NCBI RefSeq assembly: GCF_013820765.1
Contig: NZ_JABJVM010000001.1
Span: forward strand, 186,001-250,000
Direction of reading: 5' to 3'
DNA from: Paenilisteria rustica
Lineage (GTDB): Bacteria; Bacillota; Bacilli; Lactobacillales; Listeriaceae
Length of the DNA: 64,000 nt
In this document: positions 30,684 to 39,062 of the stretch, one piece after another
How positions within the stretch are numbered: position 1 is the stretch's first letter
Layout of the letters: each line of letters begins with the position of its first letter
Notes under the pieces: generated by a model
What the model was told of the DNA's origin: nothing
Databases searched by the model: none
What the model saw: only the letters and a program-made list of their open reading frames with translations
Program-made: the position numbers and the translations under genes

Positions 30684-31166
30684 TTATTTAGCGCTACGAG
30701 TAAAGCCCGTAACACCAGTGCGAGCCATTTGTTGAATGCCGTAGGGGCGAATGCTGTCAACAAAAGCATTGACTTTTTCACTCGTTCCAGCGACTTGCAC
30801 AACAACGCTCGTTTTACCAACATCGATAATCGTTGCACGAAACGGCTCAATAATAGAATTAAGTTCCGCTCGTGTTGTTGCAGGGGCGTTGACTTTAATT
30901 AAAGCAAGTTCGCGCTCCATATGCGGGTCATCGGTAATATCACTCACTTTTAACACATCAATTTGTTTGTTTAACTGCTTCGTCACTTGTTCAATTTCAT
31001 AGAGTGAATCGACATGAACGACGATGGTAATGCGGGAAACATTCGGCGTTTCAGTCCAGCCAACAGAGATACTATCAATATTGTATTGGCGACGAGAGAT
31101 AACACCAGTAATCCGATTAAGCACACCACTTGAGTTATTAACAGTCGCTGTAATGATACGTCGCAT
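30684..31166 (-). CDS. ilvN: Acetolactate synthase small (regulatory) subunit
   Basis: 160 residues. N-terminal ACT domain (RIITATVNNSSGVLNRITGVISRRQYNIDSISV split here across residues 2-35) binds valine, and the C-terminal ALS_ss domain follows from about residue 80. It activates IlvB and gives feedback inhibition. It starts directly after the ilvB stop with no gap, so expression is coupled. Called ilvH in some genomes. Confidence 0.95.
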   Translation of the reverse strand: MRRIITATVNNSSGVLNRITGVISRRQYNIDSISVGWTETPNVSRITIVVHVDSLYEIEQVTKQLNKQIDVLKVSDITDDPHMERELALIKVNAPATTRAELNSIIEPFRATIIDVGKTSVVVQVAGTSEKVNAFVDSIRPYGIQQMARTGVTGFTRSAK

Positions 31167-32876
31167 TTATTCCACTCCTTCCATTTGATGATTCGCTTTG
31201 CCCGGTGGAATCATTGGTAATACCAGCTCACTCGGCGACACGACACATTCGATAACAATCGGACCAGGGTGAGCAAATGCCGCTGCCAAATCTTCCTCCA
31301 AGGTTTCCGGATTCTCAAGCCGAACTCCTTTAACACCGTAGGCTTCTGAGAGTTTCACGAAATCAGGCTGACTTTGGAAAATGGAGTGGGAGAAGCGTTC
31401 ATTATGAAACTTCTCTTGCCACTGCCGAACCATACCAAGCGATCCATTATTCAAAATGACCGTTTTCAAATTAATATTGTAATCATTCAAAATCGCCAGC
31501 TCCTGATTGGTCATCTGGAAACCACCATCTCCAACAAAAGCGACAACCGTTCGCTCCGGATAGGCAAGTTGCGCACCGATCGCGGCAGGAAAACCAAAGC
31601 CCATTGTGCCAAGCCCACCACTCGTCATGATTTGGTGATCATGGCGAAACGGATAAAATTGTGCGACCCACATTTGGTGTTGGCCAACATCCGTTGCAAC
31701 AAGCGCATTACCGTCCGTGATTTTCCCGATAATCTCAATGACTTTTTGCGGTTTGATTTCGGCTTTAGAATCGCGATTATACGTGAAAGGGTGCCGTTCT
31801 TTGCGCGTCATATTAAGCTTATACCAATGCGTTTTGTCGGCTTCCTCTGTCACGGTCATTTCTAGCAATTGCGTCAACGTTTCTTTAATATCCGCAACAA
31901 TCGGAATTTTCGTTGGTAAAACTTTACCGATTTCCGCAGGGTCAATATCGATATGGGCAATCACCGCATGTTTCGCGAACTCTTGCGGTGAACCAACCAT
32001 CCGGTCATCAAATCGCGATCCAAAATTAATGAGCAAATCAGGATCCGTAAGCGCCATATTTGCAGCGTAAGAACCATGCATCCCGCCCATTCCGAGGAAT
32101 AGGGGATGATCTTGTGGAAAACTACCGAGTCCAAGCAATGTATTCACGACTGGAATCTGATATCGTTCCGCAAAATCAAGCAGTTCAGCCGTTGCGCGTG
32201 AATGATTCACGCCAGCTCCGGCTAAGATAACAGGTTTACTAGAAGCCGCCAACGCCTGCATCAATTTTTCAAGTTGCATGCCATTGGGTTTCACGGTCGG
32301 CTGATAACCAGGTAGGTTAATCGTGTCATCATTGACTTTATCGGTTGTCGCGATAGACATATCTTTCGGTAAATCAATCACGACTGGACCTTGGCGACCT
32401 GTTGTGGCGATATGAAAAGCTTCTTTAATGATTCTCGGAATATCTTTCACATCGCGTACTTGATAATTATATTTAGTAATCGGAATGGTTAAGCCAATCA
32501 TGTCTGCCTCTTGGAACGCGTCCTTCCCGATACCAGGTGTGGCGACTTGACCAGTGAAAACGACCATTGGAATCGAATCGCTCATCGCGTCCGCAATCCC
32601 CGTTAAAGCATTCGTTGCACCAGGTCCACTTGTAACGACAACAACACCGGCTTTTCCAGTAACACGAGCATAGCCTTCCGCTGCATGCACGGCACCTTGT
32701 TCATGACGCGTCAGAATATGCGGAATATCGCAATCATAAAACGCATCATATAGTGGTAATACAGCACCGCCCGGATAGCCAAAAATCATCTCTACATCCT
32801 GCGCGTTCAGAGCATCAATTAAAAGTTCAGCACCGCTTTTTGTCGTCGTTTCTTTCTCTACTTTGATCATTTTCAT
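31167..32876 (-). CDS. ilvB: Acetolactate synthase large subunit
   Basis: 569 residues from the ATG at 32876 after AAGGAGAGGTG; GTG at 32879 or ATG at 32870 are possible. ThDP enzyme: catalytic Glu in [18 protein letters not shown] near residue 57, FAD-binding middle domain, and the ThDP/Mg motif [15 protein letters not shown] near residue 440 with the downstream [12 protein letters not shown]. It is the anabolic type (with IlvN and FAD domain), not the fermentative AlsS. It condenses pyruvate into acetolactate. Confidence 0.96.
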   Translation of the reverse strand: MKMIKVEKETTTKSGAELLIDALNAQDVEMIFGYPGGAVLPLYDAFYDCDIPHILTRHEQGAVHAAEGYARVTGKAGVVVVTSGPGATNALTGIADAMSDSIPMVVFTGQVATPGIGKDAFQEADMIGLTIPITKYNYQVRDVKDIPRIIKEAFHIATTGRQGPVVIDLPKDMSIATTDKVNDDTINLPGYQPTVKPNGMQLEKLMQALAASSKPVILAGAGVNHSRATAELLDFAERYQIPVVNTLLGLGSFPQDHPLFLGMGGMHGSYAANMALTDPDLLINFGSRFDDRMVGSPQEFAKHAVIAHIDIDPAEIGKVLPTKIPIVADIKETLTQLLEMTVTEEADKTHWYKLNMTRKERHPFTYNRDSKAEIKPQKVIEIIGKITDGNALVATDVGQHQMWVAQFYPFRHDHQIMTSGGLGTMGFGFPAAIGAQLAYPERTVVAFVGDGGFQMTNQELAILNDYNINLKTVILNNGSLGMVRQWQEKFHNERFSHSIFQSQPDFVKLSEAYGVKGVRLENPETLEEDLAAAFAHPGPIVIECVVSPSELVLPMIPPGKANHQMEGVE

Positions 32877-32888
32877 CACCTCTCCTTA

Positions 32889-34580
32889 TTACTCTAAGAA
32901 ATCATCCGGAAGTTGCAGTACGCCACCAGTGTGAGCAGAAGTCACGAGTGCAGCATAGCGAGCCAGATAGCCTTTTTTAATTTTAGGAACAAATTTAGGA
33001 ATCCCTGCGCGGCGTGCTTCTAAAACATCAGGTGCCACTTCTACGTTCAACGTCCGGTTCGGCAAGTCAATCACGATTGTATCGCCATCTTCAATCAAGG
33101 CAATCGGACCACCAGAAGCCGCTTCGGGAGAAATATGCCCAATAGCGATTCCACGCGTCGCACCAGAGAAGCGGCCATCCGTAATCAGCGCCACATCTTT
33201 TCCAAGTCCGCGTCCAACGATAGAAGACGTCGGAGCAAGCATCTCAGGCATTCCAGGACCACCTCGAGGACCTTCATAACGAATCACGACAACATGGCCT
33301 TCGCGAACCGTATGATTATCAATCGCTTCAACAGCTGCGTCATGGGAGTCGAAACAAATCGCTTTCCCAGTAAAGACGGATACCGATGGATCGACGCCAC
33401 CGACTTTGATTGCCGAACCTTTTGGCGCAATATTTCCGAAAAGAATGGAGAGACCGCCCGTTTTCGTATACGGATCTTCTTTTGGATGAATCACGTCCGT
33501 ATTATTAATTTTGGCATTTTCCACATTTTCACGAATCGTTTTCCCAGTTACCGTAATCCGATCGGGATGAATCGCGTTTTCGAGGTCAACCAATTCTTTC
33601 ATAATAGCAGGAACACCGCCAGCCTCATGGACATCATGCATCGAGTACGCAGAGGACGGTGCGATTTTAGAAAGGTAAGGAACACGACTTGCGATTTCAT
33701 TAATACGTTCCAAATCATAATCGATTTCCGCCTCGTTTGCTAAAGCCAAAACGTGAAGGACAGTGTTTGTCGAGCCACCCATCGCCATATCTAGCGCGAA
33801 AGCATCATCAATCGCATCACGCGTAATAATGTCGCGAGGGCGGATATCTTTTTTCACAAGATCCATCAAATGGAAGGCCGATTCACGAATCAACTCGCGG
33901 CGCGCCTCCGATACAGCAAGCGTCGTCCCATTGAACGGAACCGCCATACCAAGTACTTCCATCAAACAGTTCATCGAGTTCGCTGTAAACATCCCAGCAC
34001 ACGATCCACACGTCGGACAAGCATTCGCTTCCATATCTAAAAATTCCTCTTGGGACATGCTACCTTCTTTAAAAGCACCAACCGCTTCGAATACCGAAGA
34101 AAGCGTCAAGGCCTTACCAGTTGCTGAAAGTCCAGCCTTCATCGGGCCACCAGAACAGAAGATTGCGGGCACGTTCGTACGTACAGAAGCAAGCAACATA
34201 CCAGGCGTGATTTTGTCACAGTTTGGAATATACATAACGCCGTCAAACCAGTGAGCATTGATTACCGTTTCCGCAGCATCCGCGATAACTTCACGACTTG
34301 GAAGGGAATAACGCATCCCAATATGACCCATTGCAATCCCGTCATCGACACCAATCGTATTAAATTCGAAGGGGATACCGCCAGCTTCACGAATCGCCTC
34401 TTTTGCAATATCTGCGAGTTCTCTTAAATGCACATGACCCGGAACGATATCGATATAAGAGTTACAAATGGCGATAAATGGTTTATCCATATCACCTGGA
34501 CTTTTGATTTGACCAGTTGCGTGCAGAAGACTCCGAGCTGGAGCTTGTTCGACACCTTTTTTGATTTTATCACTACGCAT
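32889..34580 (-). CDS. ilvD: Dihydroxy-acid dehydratase
   Basis: 563 residues from the ATG at 34580 ([14 protein letters not shown]), with GGGGA eight bases upstream; the in-frame ATG six bases earlier is too close to that site and the longer frame to 34643 extends into the leader. Iron-sulphur cysteines: [10 protein letters not shown] and [18 protein letters not shown] near residue 190. The C-terminal GRFSGATRG motif is also present. It dehydrates the dihydroxy acids to 2-oxo acids for valine, leucine and isoleucine. First structural gene of the nine-gene operon behind the attenuator. Confidence 0.96.
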   Translation of the reverse strand: MRSDKIKKGVEQAPARSLLHATGQIKSPGDMDKPFIAICNSYIDIVPGHVHLRELADIAKEAIREAGGIPFEFNTIGVDDGIAMGHIGMRYSLPSREVIADAAETVINAHWFDGVMYIPNCDKITPGMLLASVRTNVPAIFCSGGPMKAGLSATGKALTLSSVFEAVGAFKEGSMSQEEFLDMEANACPTCGSCAGMFTANSMNCLMEVLGMAVPFNGTTLAVSEARRELIRESAFHLMDLVKKDIRPRDIITRDAIDDAFALDMAMGGSTNTVLHVLALANEAEIDYDLERINEIASRVPYLSKIAPSSAYSMHDVHEAGGVPAIMKELVDLENAIHPDRITVTGKTIRENVENAKINNTDVIHPKEDPYTKTGGLSILFGNIAPKGSAIKVGGVDPSVSVFTGKAICFDSHDAAVEAIDNHTVREGHVVVIRYEGPRGGPGMPEMLAPTSSIVGRGLGKDVALITDGRFSGATRGIAIGHISPEAASGGPIALIEDGDTIVIDLPNRTLNVEVAPDVLEARRAGIPKFVPKIKKGYLARYAALVTSAHTGGVLQLPDDFLE

Positions 34581-34694
34581 GAGCATATTCCCCGTTTCTT
34601 TATTATAATTGTTGGTCGAAGCTGAATTTTTAGAATATATCAACTAGCATGACCTTTTAAAGCGAAAATAACATTGATAACGCATCTTGGCAAC

Positions 34695-34752
34695 AAAAAA
34701 GGCATCCCATTTTTGAGTAAAAAAATGGGATGCCTAGATAAGAATCCCATTT
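34695..34752 (-). promoter_or_regulatory. Attenuator terminator and antiterminator of ilv-leu operon
   Basis: On the - strand a perfect 15-bp stem (34721-34735 with 34700-34714; AGGCATCCCATTTTT) is followed by TTTTTT, a terminator. Just upstream, AAATGGGAT (34744-34752) is complementary to the first arm's ATCCCATTT, forming a competing antiterminator. Ribosome position on the leader peptide should decide between them. L. monocytogenes has a similar ribosome-dependent attenuator, Rli60, at the same operon. Confidence 0.85.
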
Positions 34753-34807
34753 AATGATAAACAGGATCTAAACGACTGCTTGTTTTAAACAGTGTTCCAG
34801 ACCCTTG

Positions 34808-34855
34808 CTAGAGTAATAAAATTGTAATGACGTAATTTCGGTTAGCTGTTTTCAT
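34808..34855 (-). CDS. ilv-leu leader peptide (15 aa)
   Basis: The frame reads MKTANRNYVITILLL. It ends in Val-Ile-Thr-Ile-Leu-Leu-Leu, that is all three branched-chain amino acids plus threonine, the isoleucine precursor. An AGAGGAG ribosome site lies about ten bases upstream. The stop is about 55 bases before the antiterminator arm. When charged tRNA is scarce the ribosome would stall over these codons and favour the antiterminator. The composition and placement make chance unlikely. Confidence 0.85.
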   Translation of the reverse strand: MKTANRNYVITILLL

Positions 34856-34960
34856 AAGTCATTAACTCCTCTAAATCAAATTTATCAACAATGAGATACT
34901 TCATTCGTATGTAGCCTATGTGAATTCAAATAAATATCAATCAATGTAATATTATTATTA

Positions 34961-34988
34961 ATTATAGCTTTTGGCAGGGAAATGTCAA
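34961..34988 (-). promoter_or_regulatory. Promoter of ilv-leu operon
   Basis: On the - strand TTGACA (34983-34988), 16 bases, TATAAT (34961-34966): a near-consensus vegetative promoter about 100 bases before the leader peptide. Confidence 0.85.
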
Positions 34989-34989
34989 C

Positions 34990-35004
34990 CGTTATTTGAA
35001 AATT
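34990..35004. promoter_or_regulatory. CodY-like box next to ilv promoter
   Basis: AATTTTCAAATAACG on the - strand matches 11 of 15 positions of the CodY consensus AATTTTCWGAAAATT and ends two bases before the -35. Confidence 0.45.
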
Positions 35005-35094
35005 TGTTGCTTTTGGATTTCATTGAAAAACTAGAATACATAGCTAAATCAATTGGGAGATAACGATGTAACCGCATACAAACATAATGAAAAA

Positions 35095-35109
35095 AGTTTT
35101 CAAAAAATT
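35095..35109. promoter_or_regulatory. CodY-like box upstream of ilv promoter
   Basis: AGTTTTCAAAAAATT matches 13 of 15 positions of the CodY consensus, about 107 bases upstream of the ilv -35 and before the GNAT gene. CodY is known to repress ilv-leu in Listeria and Bacillus. Confidence 0.55.
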
Positions 35110-35218
35110 AGTATGTGGTGATAATAACAGGTGGTATTCTGCAAAAAGTTTGCGTAATGAGGTAGAATTTGATAATTTTAGAGGGAAGATATATTGAAAC
35201 GGAAAGCCAGGTATTGAC

Positions 35219-35752
35219 ATGGGGAAATTAGAAACGGAACGGTTGCTGTTAGTAGAATACAATTTGGAGTGGATTCAAGCGACGATTGCAGGTGTGGATG
35301 AATTGGAACGCGTATCGGGCTATACGGTATCCAGAGAGTGGCCTGGAATCGATTTCTTTTTTTACCTACCATACGTATTAGAAAACGTGAAAAAAGAGCC
35401 AGAGATGACGAAATGGACGCATTTAATCGTGTTGAAAGAGGAGAATAAAGTCATCGGAGAAATCGGCGGACAAGGCAAGCCTGAAGAAACAGGGGAAATC
35501 GAGTTGGGATACAGCGTTGTGCCAGCGTATCAAAATAATGGTTATGTAACAGAAGCGCTAGGAGAACTGTTGATTTGGCTAAAAAAGCAGCCAGAAATTA
35601 AGCGTATTTTCGCTAGAAGCTTCGAGAGTAATCCGCATTCGATTCAAGTTTTGCGAAAGTCTGGATTTTTACACCAGCCGAAATATGATAAAACAGAGGC
35701 CCGCGGTAAGATTATTTTGTGGGAATACCCAATGGATGAGGAGTCTTTATGA
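35219..35752 (+). CDS. GNAT-family N-acetyltransferase
   Basis: 177 residues. RimJ/RimL-like start (KLETERLLLVEYNLEWIQATI), then the GNAT core: LIVLKEENKVIGEIGGQG (beta4), ELGYSVVPAYQNNGYVTEALGELLIW with the acetyl-CoA loop QNNGYVTEA, and the C-terminal SNPHSIQVLRKSGF. The acceptor is unknown. Its stop codon overlaps the start of the DUF6884 gene (ATGA), so the two are co-translated. The ribosome site (AGGT) is weak. It diverges from the ilv operon and may share the CodY-like boxes. Confidence 0.85.
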   Translation: MGKLETERLLLVEYNLEWIQATIAGVDELERVSGYTVSREWPGIDFFFYLPYVLENVKKEPEMTKWTHLIVLKEENKVIGEIGGQGKPEETGEIELGYSVVPAYQNNGYVTEALGELLIWLKKQPEIKRIFARSFESNPHSIQVLRKSGFLHQPKYDKTEARGKIILWEYPMDEESL

Positions 35753-36216
35753 TTATTATACCATCAGGGAAGCCAAAGATTTGGGACAAACAGGAGGATG
35801 CAGGCCCAGTTGCGGCTAGTCAAGCATATACAGGAAACTTTCATCGTTTATGCCGAGCCTATGCTGAAAAATTTGATGGTGATTATTTGATTCTGTCACC
35901 AAAGTATGGATTTTTAACCCCTGATTCGCTTGTTGTAGGGACATATGATGTGAGGTTTACAGCGCGTGGCGTGACGGCCGAGACGATTTCGTTAGAAGAA
36001 TTATCGCGGCAATGGCAGGAATTCGCAATCGAGCAAGAGATGATTGTGATGCTGGGAGGAAAGAAATTCGCACCATTGCTTGCGGCGGTTACAGATGGGA
36101 AGCAACGATTTTTATTCCCACTTCACGGGACAAGAGGAATCGGCGACATGCAAAAAAGGCTGCGCACAGCGATAGACACCGGCGAGCCATTTAGTCTGGA
36201 TACCTACTCAGGCTAA
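35749..36216 (+). CDS. DUF6884-type protein
   Basis: 155 residues. The N-terminus IIIPSGKPKIWDK, YTGNFHRLCRAYAEKFDGDYLILSPKYGFLTPD and the later VMLGGKKFAPLLA resemble the DUF6884 family, which also has an initial Ser-Gly-Lys-Lys stretch, a TG.LF..A..YA segment and an LSAK.GL motif. Function unknown; some relatives sit near nucleotide- or DNA-modifying genes. It is coupled to the acetyltransferase upstream. The stop codon is the first bases of palindrome copy E, which would serve as the 3' end of this unit. Confidence 0.7.
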   Translation: MIIIPSGKPKIWDKQEDAGPVAASQAYTGNFHRLCRAYAEKFDGDYLILSPKYGFLTPDSLVVGTYDVRFTARGVTAETISLEELSRQWQEFAIEQEMIVMLGGKKFAPLLAAVTDGKQRFLFPLHGTRGIGDMQKRLRTAIDTGEPFSLDTYSG

Positions 36217-36336
36217 ATCGGCGGCAAGCGTTCGCATTCCATAAGTTTGGCGGACTTCCGGTTCTCACATACACTAGTATGCTCCGCTTCCAGCTTCCAC
36301 CAAACTTATGGAATACAAACGCTTTCGCTCGATTTG
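36215..36336. repeat. Dispersed palindromic repeat, copy E (long form, subtype II)
   Basis: Nested perfect arms: AAATCG/CGATTT (36215-36220/36330-36335), AAGCGTT/AACGCTT (36226-36232/36318-36324) and the 15-base ATTCCATAAGTTTGG (36236-36250/36300-36314). The centre CTCACATACACTAGTATGCTCCGC contains CATAC/GTATG and matches the centre of copy C (CTCATGTA...TACATTCCGC). Confidence 0.85.
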
Positions 36337-36370
36337 TTAAAATGCCATGTTTAGTAACTCTATCCTTCAT

Positions 36371-36511
36371 TCAGCCAATTGTAGAAATAATAAGCAATGC
36401 GATACCGATGAGCAGGAACATCACGCCCATATCAGTATTTTTGCGTATGAAAAAGTAAATTGTTTGTAAAAACACAAGAATCGCGAGTGCAAGTACAATC
36501 GTGTGGAGCAT
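36371..36511 (-). CDS. Small hydrophobic membrane protein (46 aa)
   Basis: Starts at the ATG at 36511 with GGAAGTGACATAC upstream. Two membrane helices (about 3-23 and 29-45) are joined by a short basic loop FIRKNTDMG, so both ends should face outward. I do not recognise a family. It follows yueI by 13 bases on the same strand and probably shares its transcript. A frame extending to 36634 overlaps yueI and is rejected. Confidence 0.65.
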   Translation of the reverse strand: MLHTIVLALAILVFLQTIYFFIRKNTDMGVMFLLIGIALLIISTIG

Positions 36512-36524
36512 GTATGTCACTTCC

Positions 36525-36962
36525 TTACTCTTGAAAAATAGCTTTGATTTTGTCGAGCAAACTGACTCTGCCAGTAATATCTTCTGTGATAACTGGTGTT
36601 TCATGGAGATGTGTGTCTTCGCGGTTGATTTCATGATCTTCCGCTAGAACGAGACCAATTGGTGTATCATCATCTTCTCGTGCAACTATCGAGAATGGCA
36701 TCTTATGTTTTTCTGCCAACATGATGTAAGAACGCAATATTTCATAGGAAATGGAGCCGTTTAAGAGTAACTTGGCTTTCGGGTGATCTTTCATTTCCTG
36801 TTCTAATTCTTTCGTACAGTATTTTTGAAAAACTTCTTGTTTGCTCATCTGGATTTCGATGCGTTCTCGAAATGTGCCAAGATATTTTTTGCGTTCGGCT
36901 GGATTAATTTCTTTTGCGCCATGGATACCGCGATCGATATAATCGTCAATGCTTTCTGGCAT
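36525..36962 (-). CDS. YueI-family protein (DUF1694)
   Basis: 145 residues from the ATG at 36962 (MPESIDDYIDRGIHG) with an AAAGGAG site; earlier in-frame starts lack one. Diagnostic stretches: GIHGAKEINPAERKKYLGTFRERI, AKLLLNGSISYEILRSYIMLAEKHKMPFSIV. Soluble, mixed alpha/beta. Family members are common in Bacilli but have no proven function. It lies downstream of zwf, separated from it by zwf's terminator, and upstream of a small membrane protein gene. Confidence 0.85.
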   Translation of the reverse strand: MPESIDDYIDRGIHGAKEINPAERKKYLGTFRERIEIQMSKQEVFQKYCTKELEQEMKDHPKAKLLLNGSISYEILRSYIMLAEKHKMPFSIVAREDDDTPIGLVLAEDHEINREDTHLHETPVITEDITGRVSLLDKIKAIFQE

Positions 36963-37052
36963 ATTGATTCTCCTTTTACTGTGTATTCCTCTTAATTGTA
37001 ACATGGATGTGTGAAAAAGGGAACAACGTCAGGGGCTATAGATAAAGAGATG

Positions 37053-37113
37053 AAAAACTCCTAGCTTGTTTTACTTCACGGTTTGTGGAGGTAAAACGAG
37101 TTAGGAGTTTTTT
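37053..37113 (-). terminator. Terminator of zwf
   Basis: AAAAACTCCTAGCTTGTTTTAC (arm starting 37053) pairs with 37091-37113, two mismatches; A/T runs on both flanks. It lies about 160 bases past the zwf stop. Confidence 0.8.
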
Positions 37114-37168
37114 GATTTTAGAACCTCAATATGCAGTTGAATGCAATGAAACTGCCTTCCAATTCACA

Positions 37169-37246
37169 GCCTCTCGGAAATTTCGGTGCCTCCGCAAAAA
37201 CCAAAAGAGGGTTTTCACTGCGCCCCCTAACAATTTCTGTCGAGGC
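37169..37246 (-). ncRNA. Structured element in the zwf 3' untranslated region
   Basis: Outer stem: GCCTC....AAATT (37169-37182) with AATTT....GAGGC (37232-37246). Inner stem: CGCA.AAAACC (37193-37202) with GGTTTT...TGCG (37210-37222). Both fit a nested hairpin in the transcript of either strand; zwf is read through it on the - strand before its terminator. No open frame uses it. Might be a 3'-UTR-derived small RNA. Confidence 0.45.
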
Positions 37247-37270
37247 TAAGCGGGCTCTTTCAGCTTTTCG

Positions 37271-38740
37271 TTATTCAAACCACTCAAACCCATCTTGCGA
37301 CACCAATTTATCTGCTTCTTTTGGTCCCATAGTGCCGGATGTGTAGTTCGGGAAGTGTTCTTTTGTATTCGACCAGACTGCGGCTACTTTATCAACGAAA
37401 TTCCATGATAGGGAGACTTCATCCCAATGTGAGAAGTAAGTTGCATCGCCGTTTAGGCAGTCTTGAATCAGTTTTTCATAGGCTTCGGGCGTGTTCATGC
37501 CGTCCGGTGATGAGTGCGCGTAGTTAAGGTTGACTGGCATCGTCAGCATTCCTTGGCCTGGTTCTTTGACATTCATGTGTAGCGTGATACCTTCGTCTGG
37601 TTGAATATGTATCACCAGCACGTTGCCTCCAAGCGATTGGCCTGGACCAAAGAGGTTCATCGGTACGTTTTTGAACTGAATCGCAATTTGTGTTGTTTTC
37701 TTCGCAAGACGTTTACCAGTTCTAATATAAAATGGAACGCCGCTCCAGCGGAAATTGTCAATCATGAGTTTTGCTGCAACAAATGTTTCGGTATTAGAAT
37801 TGGAATCGACGTTTTCTGCTTGGCGATAACCCAGCAAATCTTCACCGTCCACTTTTCCAGGGCCGTATTGGCCGCGTACGAAATATTTGTACACATCGTC
37901 GCCTTCAATGACACGCAAAGAACGGAGCGCGCGTACTTTTTCATGACGAATTTCTTGTGTTGTTAATTTAATCGGTGGCTCCATCGCAAGTAAGGATACG
38001 ATTTGTAAAATATGATTTTGAACCATATCACGAAGCGCGCCACTTTCCTCGTAATAACGACCACGATCCTCTACACCAAGCGTTTCACTTAATGTTACTT
38101 GGACGTTGTCAATATAGCGGTTATTCCAAAGTGATTCAATGATAGAGTTCGCAAAACGAATCACGGAAATGTTTTGAATCATTTCTTTTCCTAAATAATG
38201 GTCAATGCGGTAAATCTCGTTTTCATCAAATGCTTGGCGAAGCGACTCATTAAGTTCTTTTGCACTCGCTAAATCGCGACCAAATGGTTTTTCAATGATT
38301 AAACGGCTAAATCCTGCATTATCGACAAAACCTTCTGACTTTAATCGACTTGCAATCGTTCCAAAGAAATTTGGCGCCATAGCAAGATAGAATAGGCGAT
38401 TTCCTTGTAGTTCGTATTTTTTATCGAGTTCATCGGATAAGTCCTTAAGCTCGACATACGATTCACGATTGGTTACATCGTGGGATTGATAGTAGAAATG
38501 TGATGCAAATTCTTCTGGATCGAAGCCTTCTTTTTCGATGCCTTTCAATGATTCCACGACTTTTTCACGGAAGAATTCATTGGTCCATGGACGACGAGCT
38601 GTACCGATCACTGCGAAATTTTCTTTCAAAAAGCCTTTCGTGAAGAGATGGTATAGCGAAGGGTAAAGTTTGCGATTTGCCAAATCTCCCGTACCGCCAA
38701 AAATAGTAATTAAAGCTACTTGTTCTTTCACTTCTGTCAT
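37271..38740 (-). CDS. zwf: Glucose-6-phosphate 1-dehydrogenase
   Basis: 489 residues. NADP fingerprint IFGGTGDLANRKLYPSLYHL at the N-terminus, catalytic RIDHYLGKEMIQN near residue 178, with family length. It oxidises glucose 6-phosphate to 6-phosphogluconolactone, entering the pentose phosphate pathway and supplying NADPH. GAGGG precedes the ATG. Its upstream region carries palindrome copy F, and copy E lies 1 kb beyond its 3' end. The gene is divergent from rnz, as in relatives. Confidence 0.96.
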   Translation of the reverse strand: MTEVKEQVALITIFGGTGDLANRKLYPSLYHLFTKGFLKENFAVIGTARRPWTNEFFREKVVESLKGIEKEGFDPEEFASHFYYQSHDVTNRESYVELKDLSDELDKKYELQGNRLFYLAMAPNFFGTIASRLKSEGFVDNAGFSRLIIEKPFGRDLASAKELNESLRQAFDENEIYRIDHYLGKEMIQNISVIRFANSIIESLWNNRYIDNVQVTLSETLGVEDRGRYYEESGALRDMVQNHILQIVSLLAMEPPIKLTTQEIRHEKVRALRSLRVIEGDDVYKYFVRGQYGPGKVDGEDLLGYRQAENVDSNSNTETFVAAKLMIDNFRWSGVPFYIRTGKRLAKKTTQIAIQFKNVPMNLFGPGQSLGGNVLVIHIQPDEGITLHMNVKEPGQGMLTMPVNLNYAHSSPDGMNTPEAYEKLIQDCLNGDATYFSHWDEVSLSWNFVDKVAAVWSNTKEHFPNYTSGTMGPKEADKLVSQDGFEWFE

Positions 38741-38783
38741 ACGTGCTTACCCTCTTTCTTTATTCTATGGAACATACCTCAGA

Positions 38784-38819
38784 CAAATCAGCGGCAAGCG
38801 TTCGGATTCGCTCGATTTG
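38784..38819. repeat. Dispersed palindromic repeat, copy F (short form, subtype II)
   Basis: Starts CAAATCAGCGGCAAGCGTTCG and ends TTCGCTCGATTTG. The two ends are near-identical to the outer ends of copy E (GCGGCAAGCGTTCG and TTCGCTCGATTTG), joined directly as if the centre had been deleted. Confidence 0.75.
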
Positions 38820-39018
38820 CGTAAAGCAAAGACTGCAACTTACCCGATAAATGGGAAGATGTTTCAAAGCTTATTCTGAGAATGAGACAATTAAGATATA
38901 ATCATAGTCGCCCTCATTATTCCTTACTATTTTAGCCGTTTGATTTCTAATGTGCAACTGATTGAACCGGAAAAGTCGGAAAAGCTTAGCGATGGGAGTG
39001 CCATAAAGGGGTTAAATA

Positions 39019-39027
39019 TGGTATGAT
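39019..39027 (+). promoter_or_regulatory. Extended -10 promoter of rnz
   Basis: TGGTATGAT: TG, one base, TATGAT, 36 bases before the rnz start. Confidence 0.5.
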
Positions 39028-39062
39028 TAATAGCGGATTAGAGAAAGGATTGTGAGACAAAG

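Larger units (their letters stand above)
38741..39062. other. Divergent zwf/rnz intergenic region
   Basis: 322 bases. Contains the short palindrome copy F (38784-38819), an isolated TATAAT at about 38894 (+ strand) and the rnz extended -10 at 39019-39027. A zwf promoter was not pinned down. Confidence 0.5.

Noticed and set aside
34644-35050. T-box riboswitch upstream of ilvD
   Set aside because: The conserved GGTGGTACCGCG-type T-box sequence is absent; the leader peptide and competing hairpins explain the region.
35219-36216. Toxin-antitoxin module (GNAT plus DUF6884)
   Set aside because: Sizes and sequences do not match GNAT-toxin/RHH or HTH-antitoxin pairs; no DNA-binding partner is visible.
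36512-36634. Longer version of the small membrane protein
   Set aside because: It overlaps yueI in another frame and has no ribosome site; the 46-residue form does.
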